Source of the DNA: Heliomicrobium gestii | Lineage (GTDB): Bacteria > Bacillota > Desulfitobacteriia > Heliobacteriales > Heliobacteriaceae | Assembly (NCBI RefSeq): GCF_009877435.1 | Contig: NZ_WXEX01000004.1 | Span: forward strand, 62,001 to 126,000 | Reading direction: 5' to 3' | DNA length: 64,000 nt | Shown: in pieces, positions 8,182-17,240 of the stretch | Numbering within the stretch: position 1 is the first letter of the stretch | Layout of the letters: each line of letters opens with the position of its first letter | Position numbers and translations under genes: made by a program | Notes under the pieces: model-generated | Told to the model about the DNA's origin: nothing | The model's database searches: none | Seen by the model: only the letters and a program-made list of their open reading frames with translations

Positions 8182-10224
8182 TTAAAGCTTGAACTGCCCC
8201 ACCACCGATTCCAGTGTTTCCGCGCTCCGAGCGCTGGTTTCCGTAGTCTTCCGGATTTCCACCAATTCGTTGTCTATTGATCCGATCTGGAGCGAAATCT
8301 GTTCCGCCCCCTGGGCGACGGCAGATACAGTAACCGTAAATTCGTTGATGGCATTGGCGATATCGCTGACTGTGGCCTCCAACTGCACCGCCATGCTGGA
8401 GAACTCGGCCATCAATCCCTTGATCAGCGACGCGTCGTCGCGATAGCGCACGCCCACTTGGATCAAGTGTTCATAATCAGCGAGGACCCGACCGTCAAAG
8501 AAACGCAAGATCGTCTCGGAACTGCTGGACAAGTGACCGACCGATGTGTTGACGCTGTTGACAATCTCCCGGATATCGGCCACCGTCCGCGACGACTGTT
8601 CAGCCAGTTTACGGATTTCCTCGGCAACGACGCCAAATCCTCGCCCGGAATCACCAGCGCGGGCGGCCTCAATGGCGGCATTGAGGGCGAGAAGGTTGGT
8701 CTGCTCGGTGATTTCAAGGATCGTCTGAGCCAACAGATTGATTTTCGCCACTTTTTTCGATTCTTCTATCGCCTTTTCCAATTCTCCACGCACTTCGCTG
8801 TAAACAGAGTGAGCCTCTTCGCGAGATTGACGGGACGACGCTTCTAAATGGTCAGCCCGTCTGTCGATTTCCATCGACAAGGTAGCCCCGTCGGTCGCTT
8901 TGGACGCAACAACCCGCACCGCCTGTTCCAACTCACTCGTGGAAGCGTTCACCTCTTCTGTGGTTGCCGCCAATTCCTGCATGCCTGATGACAATACCAT
9001 CGATTCTTCGGCGACGCGATCGGTCTTCCCAGTGAGACAGTCTGTTTTATGTCGCACCGTCTGCGCGATCGCGTGAATTTGCGCCGAGGCGCCGGCAATC
9101 TGCCGGCTGATCCCCATCAGCGCCTCTCGCATCGCTTCCATCGACTGCGCCATTCGTCCAGTCTCATCCTTTTTCCCTGAGAGTTTCCCGTAGGAGGCCC
9201 CCATCCGGGTGAAATCAAGAGTGGCCGTTTTATCAATGATTTCAGTAAGCGCAACAACAGGCGACGTCAACCAACGGGATGCCAGCCACGCCACTGCTCC
9301 CGCCAAGCCGATGAGAATCACAGCGAGCAAAAGAATATAACTCCCCATATTCCGCAGCGGTTTTTCCATGTCAGCAACATTGCCTGTCAATGCAACTGTC
9401 CACTGAAGTTTTGGGATGTATGAGTATGCGGCCAGCTTCAGTATTCCGTCCTTCCTGTACTGTAGATAACCTGTTGACACATTGGGGCTGCTGGCATTTG
9501 TTTGGGCGATCTGGGCCAACTCGCTGACCGGGGACGGCTCCCCGAGCAACTGACTGTCCGGATGGGTCACCAATCGTCCCATCCCATCAAGGATAAAACC
9601 ATATGCGCCATCAGAATCGATGAAACGAAGATTCGATAGGTCACTGCCTAGTGATTCTGCAAAAACACCAAAAGCGACAACCCCTAGGACACTTCCGTTA
9701 TCGTCTTTTATGGGCGCAACAAATGCGATGGCTACCTTTCCCGTCGATTTGGATTTCACTGGTTCGGAAAGCACTGAACGTCCCGATGATAAAACCTGTT
9801 TAAAATAGCCCCTATCTCCGACGCTGATGCCGATTAATTTGGGATCGCTATCAGCAATAATCTTCCCCTTCCCGTCGGTTATCAAAATATGTTCAACGCC
9901 GTTAGAACTCTTCACAAACTCACGCAACCATGCCGATTCATTGTCCGACTTGCGTTTCAACTCTTCTTGTGATCCAGCGAGGGTTTCCGGTTTTACTAAA
10001 TCTTTTACCGACTGTCGGGCAGCCACAAGTTCTACTTGCAGTGTCAAGCCATTGGTGACACGGGTGATGCCCCCCGACTGAATGTTAGCAATCTCTATAA
10101 TATCTCGTCTGATCTGACTTATTAACATATCTTCCGATTTTTCGTAACTAAGGAACCCAAACATAGTCGCTGTAATTGCAATAACCACTGTCATGACTAG
10201 GATTATTTTGTTTCGGATTGTCAT
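8182..10224 (-). CDS. Methyl-accepting chemotaxis protein with extracytoplasmic Cache-like domain
   Basis: 680 aa from the ATG at 10224, chosen because TAGGAGGT sits eight bases upstream; an upstream in-frame extension to 10308 lacks support. Order: first membrane helix (about 6-28), extracytoplasmic dCACHE-like sensor (about 35-295), second helix (about 300-325), HAMP, then the cytoplasmic methylation and signalling helices. The hairpin tip is canonical ([20 protein letters not shown], then [16 protein letters not shown]). It should form receptor arrays with CheA and CheW; a cheW gene lies at 52.3 kb. Ligand unknown. Confidence 0.95.
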   Translation of the reverse strand: MTIRNKIILVMTVVIAITATMFGFLSYEKSEDMLISQIRRDIIEIANIQSGGITRVTNGLTLQVELVAARQSVKDLVKPETLAGSQEELKRKSDNESAWLREFVKSSNGVEHILITDGKGKIIADSDPKLIGISVGDRGYFKQVLSSGRSVLSEPVKSKSTGKVAIAFVAPIKDDNGSVLGVVAFGVFAESLGSDLSNLRFIDSDGAYGFILDGMGRLVTHPDSQLLGEPSPVSELAQIAQTNASSPNVSTGYLQYRKDGILKLAAYSYIPKLQWTVALTGNVADMEKPLRNMGSYILLLAVILIGLAGAVAWLASRWLTSPVVALTEIIDKTATLDFTRMGASYGKLSGKKDETGRMAQSMEAMREALMGISRQIAGASAQIHAIAQTVRHKTDCLTGKTDRVAEESMVLSSGMQELAATTEEVNASTSELEQAVRVVASKATDGATLSMEIDRRADHLEASSRQSREEAHSVYSEVRGELEKAIEESKKVAKINLLAQTILEITEQTNLLALNAAIEAARAGDSGRGFGVVAEEIRKLAEQSSRTVADIREIVNSVNTSVGHLSSSSETILRFFDGRVLADYEHLIQVGVRYRDDASLIKGLMAEFSSMAVQLEATVSDIANAINEFTVTVSAVAQGAEQISLQIGSIDNELVEIRKTTETSARSAETLESVVGQFKL

Positions 10225-10340
10225 TATTTTACCTCCTACAGATGCGCTCAAAAAAAATGAATTCACACCATACAGTCCTAACCAAAAGATATCCCCGGTC
10301 AGTTTCAAGTATGCTACACATGCCTCCCGAAGGTGTCGCT

Positions 10341-11297
10341 TTAATCGGCTCTCCCTGTAAGCACAATAGATTCTTTCGTCTTCAGCAAATGAGTAAGCAT
10401 CTCATTCGTAGGTGTGGACACGCCGTATCTCTTTCCTAGCCGAACGATGGCTCCGTTAAGCGAATCTACTTCCGTAGGGCGACCTCTTCGAAGATCTTGT
10501 AGCATAGAGACACAGTGATTTTTCATGTGAGGCACCAATTTGTTAAAAAATACGGATAAATATGACTCAACATCCGGACAAATCGTCTGTTGCCCCATGG
10601 TAATTAAAAGCGAATAGATCTCCACAATTAAGCGTCGCATTAACTCACGGGCATTGGGGTTCTCTACCAACATACCCGGTGTCGTCTCCAACAAGGCGCC
10701 TAATGAATTAATGACCGAATTGAATGTGATTTTCCCCCAAACATATTTCATGATTTGATCCGTAGGTTGTGTCGGCATTGAAGCCTCCCGAAAGAATTCA
10801 ATCCATTTATTAATCTCCGCTTGAGAGATCCGATTACCCGGCGATCCTAGGCGAATTTCCTCTGCCATCGCTTTTACATTTGATGCTCCAGGACCCAACG
10901 ATTCCGCACCAAAGAAGACGGTGCTTACGAGCAGGTTCTTTTCCGGAATATGTTCAGCGCTCGCTTCATAATTTCCATAGCCGTTCTGAGTAAGTAACAC
11001 AAATGAATCGGGCGAACGAACAGCAGCGATGGCCTTGGCAGCGTCGGTGATGGCAAAGGACTTAACGGTTACAATGATCAACTCCCAATCGCGACGGACA
11101 CAATCTTGTAATGAAGCGACTACTTCATCAAGAAGATAGTGGTGTTCGCCCCAAATCCCTTGCACATGCACGCCCTGTTTTTGCACATCATCCAGAATAT
11201 TTGGACGAACCATTGCCGTGACATGGTGACCGGCTTTTTTTAGCAAAGCCGCATACACGCTGCCTAGCGCTCCAAGGCCGTAGACAAGGACATTCAT
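10341..11297 (-). CDS. 2-dehydropantoate 2-reductase family protein
   Basis: 318 aa. N-terminal Rossmann motif [10 protein letters not shown] (about 4-13), central TVKSF and TQNGYGN motifs, and [14 protein letters not shown] with the lysine expected for ketopantoate reductases. The C-terminal helical domain is complete ([15 protein letters not shown]). Members reduce ketopantoate with NADPH for pantothenate synthesis, but many paralogues act on other 2-keto acids and no pan gene is adjacent. The ATG at 11297 is preceded by AAAGGGG; an upstream GTG is possible but overlaps that site. Local AT content is higher than in the neighbours. Confidence 0.82.
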   Translation of the reverse strand: MNVLVYGLGALGSVYAALLKKAGHHVTAMVRPNILDDVQKQGVHVQGIWGEHHYLLDEVVASLQDCVRRDWELIIVTVKSFAITDAAKAIAAVRSPDSFVLLTQNGYGNYEASAEHIPEKNLLVSTVFFGAESLGPGASNVKAMAEEIRLGSPGNRISQAEINKWIEFFREASMPTQPTDQIMKYVWGKITFNSVINSLGALLETTPGMLVENPNARELMRRLIVEIYSLLITMGQQTICPDVESYLSVFFNKLVPHMKNHCVSMLQDLRRGRPTEVDSLNGAIVRLGKRYGVSTPTNEMLTHLLKTKESIVLTGRAD

Positions 11298-11751
11298 AAA
11301 ATGCGCCCCTTTCACCCAGATAACAGATGAGCCTATAAAACAAAATCTTTATTACATTATGAAATTTTTTACATATTGACTCTCGCCAAACCATGAAATC
11401 GCCTCCTAAACGGACGAAAAAAAATCCCCAACTCCTCTATCTGTATTAATCAAAAAACCCCATTGATGCTTTGGAATATTTGTCCATAACACCAACGAGG
11501 TCGCTCGCTAGAAGTTCCTGTTCCAGTTCAATGATCATTCGTTCGAAAGACATCCAATCATCACCGATATACCTCCCTGCGTTCAAATAGTGGGCGAAAC
11601 TTCAAACCATCTGCAAGGAGTTGCGGATCTCATTGCCGATCTCGCTATACGAAAAACACATGTACATTTTACGGGATAACCCATTTTTTGTCATGTAAAA
11701 AAATGTCGATGTTTGAACGATGAATTAAAAAGATTTTATTAGTGTATTTGT
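11298..11751. other. AT-rich intergenic region with a decayed ORF
   Basis: Between the ketopantoate-reductase-like gene and the tRNA-Leu terminator. It holds the pseudogene candidate at 11446-11667. It also holds a minus-strand ATG at 11394 with an excellent AGGAGG site; that frame runs out of phase into the reductase gene and looks like a start without a gene. Confidence 0.5.
11446..11667 (-). pseudogene. Small decayed ORF with an in-frame TGA
   Basis: Reading the minus strand from the ATG at 11667, one frame gives about 72 residues ending in DKYSKASMGFFD and TAA at 11446, interrupted by a single TGA at 11602-11604. Both sides look protein-like: SEIGNEIRNSLQMV before the stop and SFAHYLNAGRYIGDDW after it. 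I see no ribosome-binding site before the start and no SECIS-like hairpin I would trust after the TGA. Best reading is a pseudogene of an unknown small protein; a recoded ORF is the less likely alternative. Confidence 0.5.
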
Positions 11752-11789
11752 CAAAAAAAAATGACCCCAGGAGTTATCCTGAGGTCATT
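11752..11789 (-). terminator. Terminator of the tRNA-Cys/tRNA-Leu unit
   Basis: A stem of about 12 bp with one mismatch (11761-11772 with 11777-11788), loop GTTA region, followed on the minus strand by about nine T. It is immediately downstream of tRNA-Leu. Confidence 0.85.
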
Positions 11790-11801
11790 GGTTCTTATGT
11801 G

Positions 11802-11888
11802 TGGTGCCGGTGGCCGGACTCGAACCGGCACGGTCTTGCGGCCGAGGGATTTTAAGTCCCTTGCGTCTACCAATTCCGCCACACCGGC
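11802..11888 (-). tRNA. tRNA-Leu (UAA)
   Basis: 87 nt including an encoded CCA. The acceptor stem is GCCGGTG/CACCGGC. The anticodon loop CTTAAAA, flanked by AGGGA/TCCCT, gives anticodon UAA. A long variable arm is present, as expected for leucine tRNA, and the T loop reads TTCGAGT. Confidence 0.96.
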
Positions 11889-11914
11889 AGCTTGAATGGG
11901 ATAAAAAGTCAATT

Positions 11915-11989
11915 TGGAGGCGGCACCCGGATTCGAACCGGGGAATAAAGGTTTTGCAGACCTTTGCCTTACCACTTGGCGATGCCGCC
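11915..11989 (-). tRNA. tRNA-Cys (GCA)
   Basis: 75 nt with encoded CCA. The acceptor stem is GGCGGCA/TGCCGCC and the anticodon loop CTGCAAA gives GCA. It is co-transcribed with tRNA-Leu from the promoter at 12003-12032. Confidence 0.96.
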
Positions 11990-12002
11990 GTTCGCGACTT
12001 AA

Positions 12003-12032
12003 ATTTTACCAGCTTCAAGGGTCTCTCGTCAA
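12003..12032 (-). promoter_or_regulatory. Sigma-A promoter for tRNA-Cys/tRNA-Leu
   Basis: On the minus strand TTGACG (12027-12032) and TAAAAT (12003-12008) are 18 bp apart, about 14 bases upstream of the mature tRNA-Cys 5' end. It overlaps the upstream region of the divergent TusA-like gene. Confidence 0.75.
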
Positions 12033-12061
12033 GGGAGACTAAAGCAGAGGAGGTGATTTGC

Positions 12062-12301
12062 TTGGTCGACTTCTCTACCGATGTGGGCGATATCGTCTAT
12101 CCCGACGACATCCGCCGTCTGGACCGTTTCGTGAACCAACTTCGCGACGGCGATGAACTGGTGATCTCCGTCGACGCCAATGATGCCCATCAGACCGATT
12201 CCATCCTGACCTTCCTGCGAAAAAACGGGATGAACTTCCACACCGAAGGATCTCACGACGGTCGGGAGTATTACATCGTGGCCCGGCGCAAACTCCACTG
12301 A
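12062..12301 (+). CDS. Small TusA-like protein lacking the catalytic cysteine
   Basis: 79 aa from a TTG start with AGGAGGTG seven bases upstream. Length and pattern resemble the TusA/SirA fold: a DIVYPDDIRRLDRFVNQLRDG helix-strand start where TusA has a CPxP motif, then GDELVISVDANDA, a FLRKNGMNF helix and a YYIVARRK final strand. The usual CP is replaced by YP, so sulfur transfer is not expected. TusA itself moves sulfur for tRNA thiouridine; this one sits between two tRNA clusters, which may be chance. The fold assignment is by eye. Confidence 0.6.
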   Translation: MVDFSTDVGDIVYPDDIRRLDRFVNQLRDGDELVISVDANDAHQTDSILTFLRKNGMNFHTEGSHDGREYYIVARRKLH

Positions 12302-12424
12302 GCTAGCGACATTCCTCATGCCACCGGTGTTACTGGCTGTTCGCAGCCTTTGCGCTCGTCGCTGAGGTCGTCTAGGCGACCATGGGGGATCAAGAAACGG
12401 ATCAACCGTTCTTGGGAATAACAA

Positions 12425-12456
12425 CGCCACCCAGCTGGGGGTGGCGATTTCTTATG
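12425..12456. terminator. Hairpin terminator between the TusA-like gene and tRNA-Gly
   Basis: CGCCACCC and GGGTGGCG pair around a six-base loop. T-rich tails occur on both sides (ATTTCTT on plus, TTGTTATT on minus), so it can end the tRNA-Asp-Phe-Gly unit and the convergent TusA-like transcript. Confidence 0.7.
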
Positions 12457-12460
12457 ATTC

Positions 12461-12535
12461 TGGAGCGGGAAACGAGATTCGAACTCGCGACCCTCGCCTT
12501 GGCAAGGCGATGCTCTACCGCTGAGCTATTCCCGC
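12461..12535 (-). tRNA. tRNA-Gly (GCC)
   Basis: 75 nt with CCA. The acceptor starts GCGGGAA; the anticodon arm CGCCT-TGCCA-AGGCG gives anticodon GCC. Last of three tRNAs in the unit. Confidence 0.96.
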
Positions 12536-12538
12536 AGG

Positions 12539-12614
<76 letters not shown>

Positions 12615-12618
12615 AAAC

Positions 12619-12695
12619 TGGCGGAGCAGACGGGATTCGAACCCGCGATCTCCAGCGTGACAGGCTGGCATGTTAGGCCTCTACACCACTGCTCC
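12619..12695 (-). tRNA. tRNA-Asp (GUC)
   Basis: 77 nt with CCA. The acceptor is GGAGCAG/CTGCTCC with discriminator G. The anticodon loop CTGTCAC between CCAGC and GCTGG gives GUC. First gene of the unit. Confidence 0.95.
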
Positions 12696-12710
12696 GCACC
12701 GACAAGGGAT

Positions 12711-12739
12711 ATTCTATCGTATATCACCCTTGTCGTCAA
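12711..12739 (-). promoter_or_regulatory. Sigma-A promoter for tRNA-Asp/Phe/Gly within an inverted repeat
   Basis: On the minus strand TTGACG (12734-12739) and TAGAAT (12711-12716) are 17 bp apart, 16 bases before tRNA-Asp. An 8-bp inverted repeat (12701-12708 and 12727-12734, GACAAGGG type) brackets the -10 element. It could be an operator or a weak terminator for speE, which ends just upstream. Confidence 0.75.
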
Positions 12740-12763
12740 TGCTTTTTTATTTGGTATTATTTT

Positions 12764-13603
12764 CTATTCTTTGATCAGATCTTGGACAAATTTGGGCAGG
12801 CAGAAGGCGGCTTTGTGCAGCGCCGGTGTGTAGTAGCGCGTCTCCATCTCCGGGATGGCGCTGACATCGACAGCCTCGGGATCATACTGCTTGGAGCCCA
12901 TGGTGAAGCTCCAGAGACCGGAGGGGTAGGTCGGGATCGAAGCGAGGTAGAGCTTCGTAACGGGGAAAATCGTACGGATGTCCTTGACGACACGGGAGAT
13001 CAGGTCGGCGTTGACGAAGGGCGACTCCGTCTGGGCGACCATGATGCCGTCTGGCTTTAAGGCGCGGTAGACAGCCTGGTAGAATTCAGCGGCGAAGAGC
13101 CCTTCGGCAGGCCCGACCGGTTCTGTCGAGTCGACCATGATCACATCGTACTCGTTCTCGTTCTCCTGGATATGTTTCACACCGTCGGCCACCAGGACCT
13201 CTACTTTGGGGTGCCCGAAGAGCGCCGAGGCGATCTCGGGCAGGTACTCTTTCGATGTCTCGATGACGCGGCCATCGATCTCGCACAGCACCGCCTTCTC
13301 CACCTTCGGATGTTTGACACACTCGCGAATGGCGCCACCATCGCCGCCGCCGATGATCATCACTTTTTTCGGATTGGGATGGGTATTCAGCGCCACATGG
13401 CTGATCATCTCATGGTAAACGAATTCGTCCTTGATGGTCGTCATGACCATGTTGTCGAGGACCAGCATGCGCCCCCACTGAACGGTGTCAATCATGGCCA
13501 GTTCCTGAAAGGGCGTCTTCTCTGTGTGAAGGGTCTGGGTGATTTTGCTGCTGTAGCGGAGGTTGGGCGTCTGCTCTTCTGTATACCAGAAACCGGAGGA
13601 CAT
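12764..13603 (-). CDS. speE: Spermidine synthase (polyamine aminopropyltransferase)
   Basis: 279 aa from the ATG at 13603, preceded by AAAGGGG; an in-frame Met at 13624 is less likely. It starts [18 protein letters not shown] as in SpeE proteins. Motifs are [11 protein letters not shown] for the aminopropyl donor, [16 protein letters not shown] and [15 protein letters not shown]. It transfers aminopropyl from decarboxylated SAM to putrescine in the cytosol. Arginine decarboxylase lies directly upstream, so agmatine-derived polyamine synthesis is likely; speB and speD are not in the window. Confidence 0.95.
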   Translation of the reverse strand: MSSGFWYTEEQTPNLRYSSKITQTLHTEKTPFQELAMIDTVQWGRMLVLDNMVMTTIKDEFVYHEMISHVALNTHPNPKKVMIIGGGDGGAIRECVKHPKVEKAVLCEIDGRVIETSKEYLPEIASALFGHPKVEVLVADGVKHIQENENEYDVIMVDSTEPVGPAEGLFAAEFYQAVYRALKPDGIMVAQTESPFVNADLISRVVKDIRTIFPVTKLYLASIPTYPSGLWSFTMGSKQYDPEAVDVSAIPEMETRYYTPALHKAAFCLPKFVQDLIKE

Positions 13604-13682
13604 GCGGACATTGCCCCTTTCCATTCGATTACTCAGCGTCTTCGCTTTGACGATTTGAAGACGGGCGTGATTTGGACGCAGA

Positions 13683-13716
13683 AGAAAGAAATCACCTGCC
13701 GCTTGCAGGCAGGTGA
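13683..13716 (-). terminator. Terminator or attenuator between arginine decarboxylase and speE
   Basis: A perfect 9-bp stem TCACCTGCC/GGCAGGTGA around a 7-base loop. On the minus strand TTTCTTTCTTCT follows. The T stretch is interrupted, so partial read-through into speE is possible. Confidence 0.6.
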
Positions 13717-13732
13717 GGGATGTCGATACGGT

Positions 13733-14191
13733 TTAATACCACAGGGGAGCGGCGGCAAAGGCGCAGCCGATCTTCTCCACCGTGTGTTCAACGGCCCGGA
13801 CCTTAATCTCCTTCAGTTCCATACCCCGCACCTCAAAGGCTTCTTGCACCATGCGAGTGATGCGGGCTTCGGCCTCTTCCTTGGTGAACTTGCCTGTCAG
13901 TTCCATGATGACACCGAAGCTATCCGGCGAAATCCCGACAGCGATGGCGGCCGCAATGGTCTCGCCAGGGATATCGGAGACGATGGAGCCGTAGGCGGTC
14001 GGCACAAGGGCGCCGTAGGGAATCTTCATGCCAGGGGTATACTCGCAGTCGGGAGGCAAGATACTGCTGACCCGAACCAGGTTGACATTGCCGATCTCGG
14101 CTTTCAAGAGGGCGTTGTCGAACGCCGTCAGTTTGCTTTTACCTTCTGCAGCCGCGGCTGTGATGAAAAATTTCTTCGGCACGGGTAGCAT
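13733..14191 (-). CDS. Pyruvoyl-dependent arginine decarboxylase
   Basis: 152 aa; the second of two near Met codons is used because GGAGGT sits six bases upstream. The self-cleavage motif VSSILPP is present near residue 43, where the proenzyme splits at Ser-Ser to make the pyruvoyl group. GALVPTAYG, GISPDSFGVIME and the C-terminal CAFAAAPLW fit the PvlArgDC family. It turns arginine into agmatine. The pairing with speE supports a polyamine role rather than acid resistance. Confidence 0.92.
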   Translation of the reverse strand: MLPVPKKFFITAAAAEGKSKLTAFDNALLKAEIGNVNLVRVSSILPPDCEYTPGMKIPYGALVPTAYGSIVSDIPGETIAAAIAVGISPDSFGVIMELTGKFTKEEAEARITRMVQEAFEVRGMELKEIKVRAVEHTVEKIGCAFAAAPLWY

Positions 14192-14279
14192 AAGCATACC
14201 TCCAATGATTCGTTTTTAATGTGGTCGCAGACCTCGTTTATTATACCAGACGGGCAGAAAAAATAAACAATAATTTTGC

Positions 14280-14318
14280 GATAAAAATGAAAGCAAGGGA
14301 GGCGGTCGCCTCCCTTGC
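14280..14318 (-). terminator. Terminator after the glycosyltransferase gene
   Basis: A perfect 12-bp inverted repeat (14293-14304 with 14307-14318) with only two unpaired bases, followed on the minus strand by TTTCATTTTTATC. Confidence 0.8.
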
Positions 14319-14361
14319 CTGGGAACGGTTGAATTGGTATGTGTCTTCTGATCGGCGCAGC

Positions 14362-15612
14362 CTACTTGATCACCTCGTTGTAGGAGAGGCCGCGCGTATG
14401 CAGGGTGTGGCTCCATTCCCGTTTGTTGCGATGCCAAAAGCCAAGGAAGACGATCGGCACCCAACTGTAGACAAAGACGGGATAAACGAGAACCCATTTC
14501 CAGGCGCGCCGGTCGACCTTGTCCAACATAAGGGCGACGAGGGGCAAGGCAAACTGGATATAGGAGAGGAACATCCATACCTGCTGGTGTATGGTCGAAC
14601 TGAAGAGTTGAGTAAAGCTCAAGCTGATCGGTTCAACGACACTGAGCAGCATGAACAGGGACACCAAGACGACAAGGGCCGGCTGAAAGAGGTGCAAGGC
14701 CCCGTCCAGCATGGAGAAGTCGCCAGACGTCAGACCGCGCCAGAACAGTTTGGGGAAGTAGCGGAAGAAGATATCGACGTGCCCCTGGGCCCAGCGTTTG
14801 CGCTGGCGCCACGATTGGGCAAAAGTCAGGGGTTTCTCATCATAGATGACGGCCTCATGGCTCCAGGAGGTCTTGATGCCGTTCATCAGCGCTTTCATGG
14901 AGAACTCCATATCCTCTACCAGCGAGGTGGCGCCCCAGCCGTATTCACGGAGCAGGTTCGTGGAGATGCACATCCCCGTGCCGCCCAGCAGGTTGGAGAG
15001 GCCCAGGTTGTACCGGGCCAGTTGGAGCAGCCGGTTCGTGTGCCAGAAGGCGATGGAGAAGGTGGCCGTTACCCAGGTGTCAAAGGGGTTTTTGGAGTCG
15101 ATATAACACTGGATGATCTGGTGGCCTTCCACCATTTTTTTGTTCATTTCCATCAGAAAATTCGGTTTGACCAGGTTGTCAGCGTCGAAAATGCAGATGC
15201 CGTCAAAATGCCGCTCCATGCGGAAGATCTTTTCGAACATCCATTCCAACGCGTAGCCTTTGCCTCGCTGCTGGCGGTTGAAACGCTCAAAAACCTGAGC
15301 GCCGGCTTCGCGAGCGATGACGGCTGTCCGGTCGGTGCAGTTGTCAGCGACGATGAAGACCTCATAGAGTTCCTTGGGGTAGTCAAGGTTCTTCAGGTTC
15401 TCCACCAGTGGACCAATGACGAATTCTTCATTATGCGCTGCGACGACTAAGGCGAAGGTCTTTTCCGGCGGCGCCGGCGGTCCTTCCTTTTTCCTCCAGA
15501 AGCCAAAGACGGACAAAATCATGTAGTACACCGTGCAGAATACGATCAACAACTGTAGCGGCACCATGATGATGTCGTATTTCTGGGCAAACAGAGTCTC
15601 CCATATCATCAA
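14362..15612 (-). CDS. Membrane glycosyltransferase, family 2
   Basis: 416 aa. Helix near residues 15-38, then a cytoplasmic GT2 domain (about 52-270) with VVAAHNEE, the IFDADN metal-binding triad, a VEDMEFS acidic motif and RQRKRWAQG, the QxxRW-type motif of processive or polyisoprenyl enzymes. Three to four helices fill the C-terminus (about 300-400). Such proteins build exopolysaccharide or glycolipid at the membrane; the sugar is unknown. The ATG is far from AAGGAG, and an adjoining TTG is an alternative start. A clean promoter lies upstream and a terminator downstream, so it is a single-gene unit. Confidence 0.88.
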   Translation of the reverse strand: MMIWETLFAQKYDIIMVPLQLLIVFCTVYYMILSVFGFWRKKEGPPAPPEKTFALVVAAHNEEFVIGPLVENLKNLDYPKELYEVFIVADNCTDRTAVIAREAGAQVFERFNRQQRGKGYALEWMFEKIFRMERHFDGICIFDADNLVKPNFLMEMNKKMVEGHQIIQCYIDSKNPFDTWVTATFSIAFWHTNRLLQLARYNLGLSNLLGGTGMCISTNLLREYGWGATSLVEDMEFSMKALMNGIKTSWSHEAVIYDEKPLTFAQSWRQRKRWAQGHVDIFFRYFPKLFWRGLTSGDFSMLDGALHLFQPALVVLVSLFMLLSVVEPISLSFTQLFSSTIHQQVWMFLSYIQFALPLVALMLDKVDRRAWKWVLVYPVFVYSWVPIVFLGFWHRNKREWSHTLHTRGLSYNEVIK

Positions 15613-15701
15613 GGGTCAACTCTCTCCTTTCTCTGCCCTCTCGCCGAGGGAAGAGGTCTCTTGCAACAGATTATGGAAAAACCATCGACCATCCAAAGGT
15701 A

Positions 15702-15731
15702 ATTGTACCGAAAAATACACCCAACCGTCAA
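15702..15731 (-). promoter_or_regulatory. Sigma-A promoter for the glycosyltransferase gene
   Basis: On the minus strand TTGACG (15726-15731) and TACAAT (15702-15707) are 18 bp apart, about 90 bases before the start codon. Confidence 0.7.
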
Positions 15732-15779
15732 TGATTGTTATGTAAGGGGGCGGCAAGAGTTAGAAAAATCCGCGCCGCC

Positions 15780-16508
15780 TTAAGGCCCTTGCCATGCCGG
15801 TTGCGGTTTTTCCTTGCGCAAGGACATTTTCGGGCAGAGATAAAACTCTCCCTTCGAGTCAATCGAAGCAAAGAACACCTGATCGACCGTATAGGCTCCA
15901 TGCATTTGCAACTGTTTGATCAACCATTCCTCGTCCAGATCGATCGTTCGAAGATTGCGATGATCCACCTTGCCGTCGAGGATGAGCGGCGTCGGCAATC
16001 CCTCGTAGGCTGTCGGCACATGCAAGTCCTCCGCGGTGAGTGGACGTTTTTGCGACTTGGGGATGATGCTCAATTTGCCCGACGTCTCTAAAATGGCGAA
16101 CTCCACATCATTGATGTTGGGCACATTCTTTTCCCTCATTTGAGCCATCAGGTCATTCAGGTTGTAGCGGGTTCGTCGCATCTCCCCTTCCAGCAGGCGC
16201 CCGTTTTCAATGATCACCGTCGGCGATCCATTTAACCAGTCACGGGCGACAGGCGATTTCATGGCAAGGTAGGAGAATCCTACTTCCGCGATCACCAACA
16301 CGCCGATGGGTATCAGCCCGTGATGCAAGGGGATGGCGGGATCCTCCATCGGGATTGCGGCCAATTCCGCGATCATGATGGCCACGACGAGATCAACAGG
16401 GGACAGCTTCCCGATCTCCCGCTTGCCCATGATGCGCATGATCAACAGCACGGAAAAGTAGACGATGAGGGCTCTACCGATGATGGTCAACACTTCTTGC
16501 AGGTCCAT
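15780..16508 (-). CDS. DUF421 (YetF-like) membrane protein
   Basis: 242 aa from ATG 16508 behind GAGGTGG. Three helices occupy the first 85 residues, with the family motif IMGKREIGKLSPVDLVVAI. The cytoplasmic DUF421 domain follows (NGSPTVIIENGRLL, RRTRYNLNDLMAQMREK) with a C-terminal tail. YetF-like proteins are frequent in spore formers; their function is not known. Single gene, no clear partner. Confidence 0.9.
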   Translation of the reverse strand: MDLQEVLTIIGRALIVYFSVLLIMRIMGKREIGKLSPVDLVVAIMIAELAAIPMEDPAIPLHHGLIPIGVLVIAEVGFSYLAMKSPVARDWLNGSPTVIIENGRLLEGEMRRTRYNLNDLMAQMREKNVPNINDVEFAILETSGKLSIIPKSQKRPLTAEDLHVPTAYEGLPTPLILDGKVDHRNLRTIDLDEEWLIKQLQMHGAYTVDQVFFASIDSKGEFYLCPKMSLRKEKPQPAWQGP

Positions 16509-16661
16509 CGGCGCCACCTCGCATGGCCAAGTTTGAAATCCTTACTATTATGGCCGCAAGAGGGTCGAATATGAATGTCCGGTGGCGCAAAAGAGGGGAA
16601 TCGCTGCCCCTTTTCCGGCAATCAAGGGGGCAATCGCCGAAAAAAGCCGTCAAATTTATCC

Positions 16662-17240
16662 TTAATCGTAGAGTTGATGGTATATGGCGTAGTCGTGAAG
16701 GACGCCCTTCACATAGGCCCGTGTTTCAGGGAAGGGGATCATTTCGATGGTCTGTTCCTTGCCTGTCCACTTTTGCTCCTGAAGCCACTGGCGCACATTT
16801 CCCCTGCCGCCGTTATAGGCGGCGATCGTCAGGGGGATATTGCCGTTGAACTCCTGCCGGAGGTCGGCCAGGTACCAACAGCCCATGCGGATGTTCGTTT
16901 CGGGGTCATGGAGCGATTCCGGAGAAAAATCACGGAGAGGCACCTGTTCGGCGATCCATTCCGCCGTCTGGGGCATCAGTTGCATCAAGCCCCGGGCGCC
17001 CTGACTGCTCTCCGCCCAGGGCAGGAATTTGCTCTCTCGCCGGATGATCGCCGTGACCAGATAGGGATCGACATGATACTCGGAAGCGTACTTCATGATC
17101 AGTGGCTTGTGCGGGATGGGAAAGAAGATCTTTTGCACCCAGGGGCTGTACCAGAGGAGGTTGCCGGCGACAGCGAGGATGATGACGGCCACAGCCAAGC
17201 GAGGGAAGGACAGCGTCCGGATCGGTTCACTCCACTTCAC
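16662..17240 (-). CDS. Membrane-anchored lytic transglycosylase
   Basis: 192 aa. An N-terminal anchor helix (about 14-33) precedes an SLT domain with catalytic Glu in RRESKF, then GARGLMQLMPQTAEW, NIRMGCWYL and AAYNGGRGNVRQW. It cleaves glycan strands of peptidoglycan outside the membrane. It starts 14 bases inside the end of coaE, so the two are translationally linked. Confidence 0.93.
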   Translation of the reverse strand: MKWSEPIRTLSFPRLAVAVIILAVAGNLLWYSPWVQKIFFPIPHKPLIMKYASEYHVDPYLVTAIIRRESKFLPWAESSQGARGLMQLMPQTAEWIAEQVPLRDFSPESLHDPETNIRMGCWYLADLRQEFNGNIPLTIAAYNGGRGNVRQWLQEQKWTGKEQTIEMIPFPETRAYVKGVLHDYAIYHQLYD

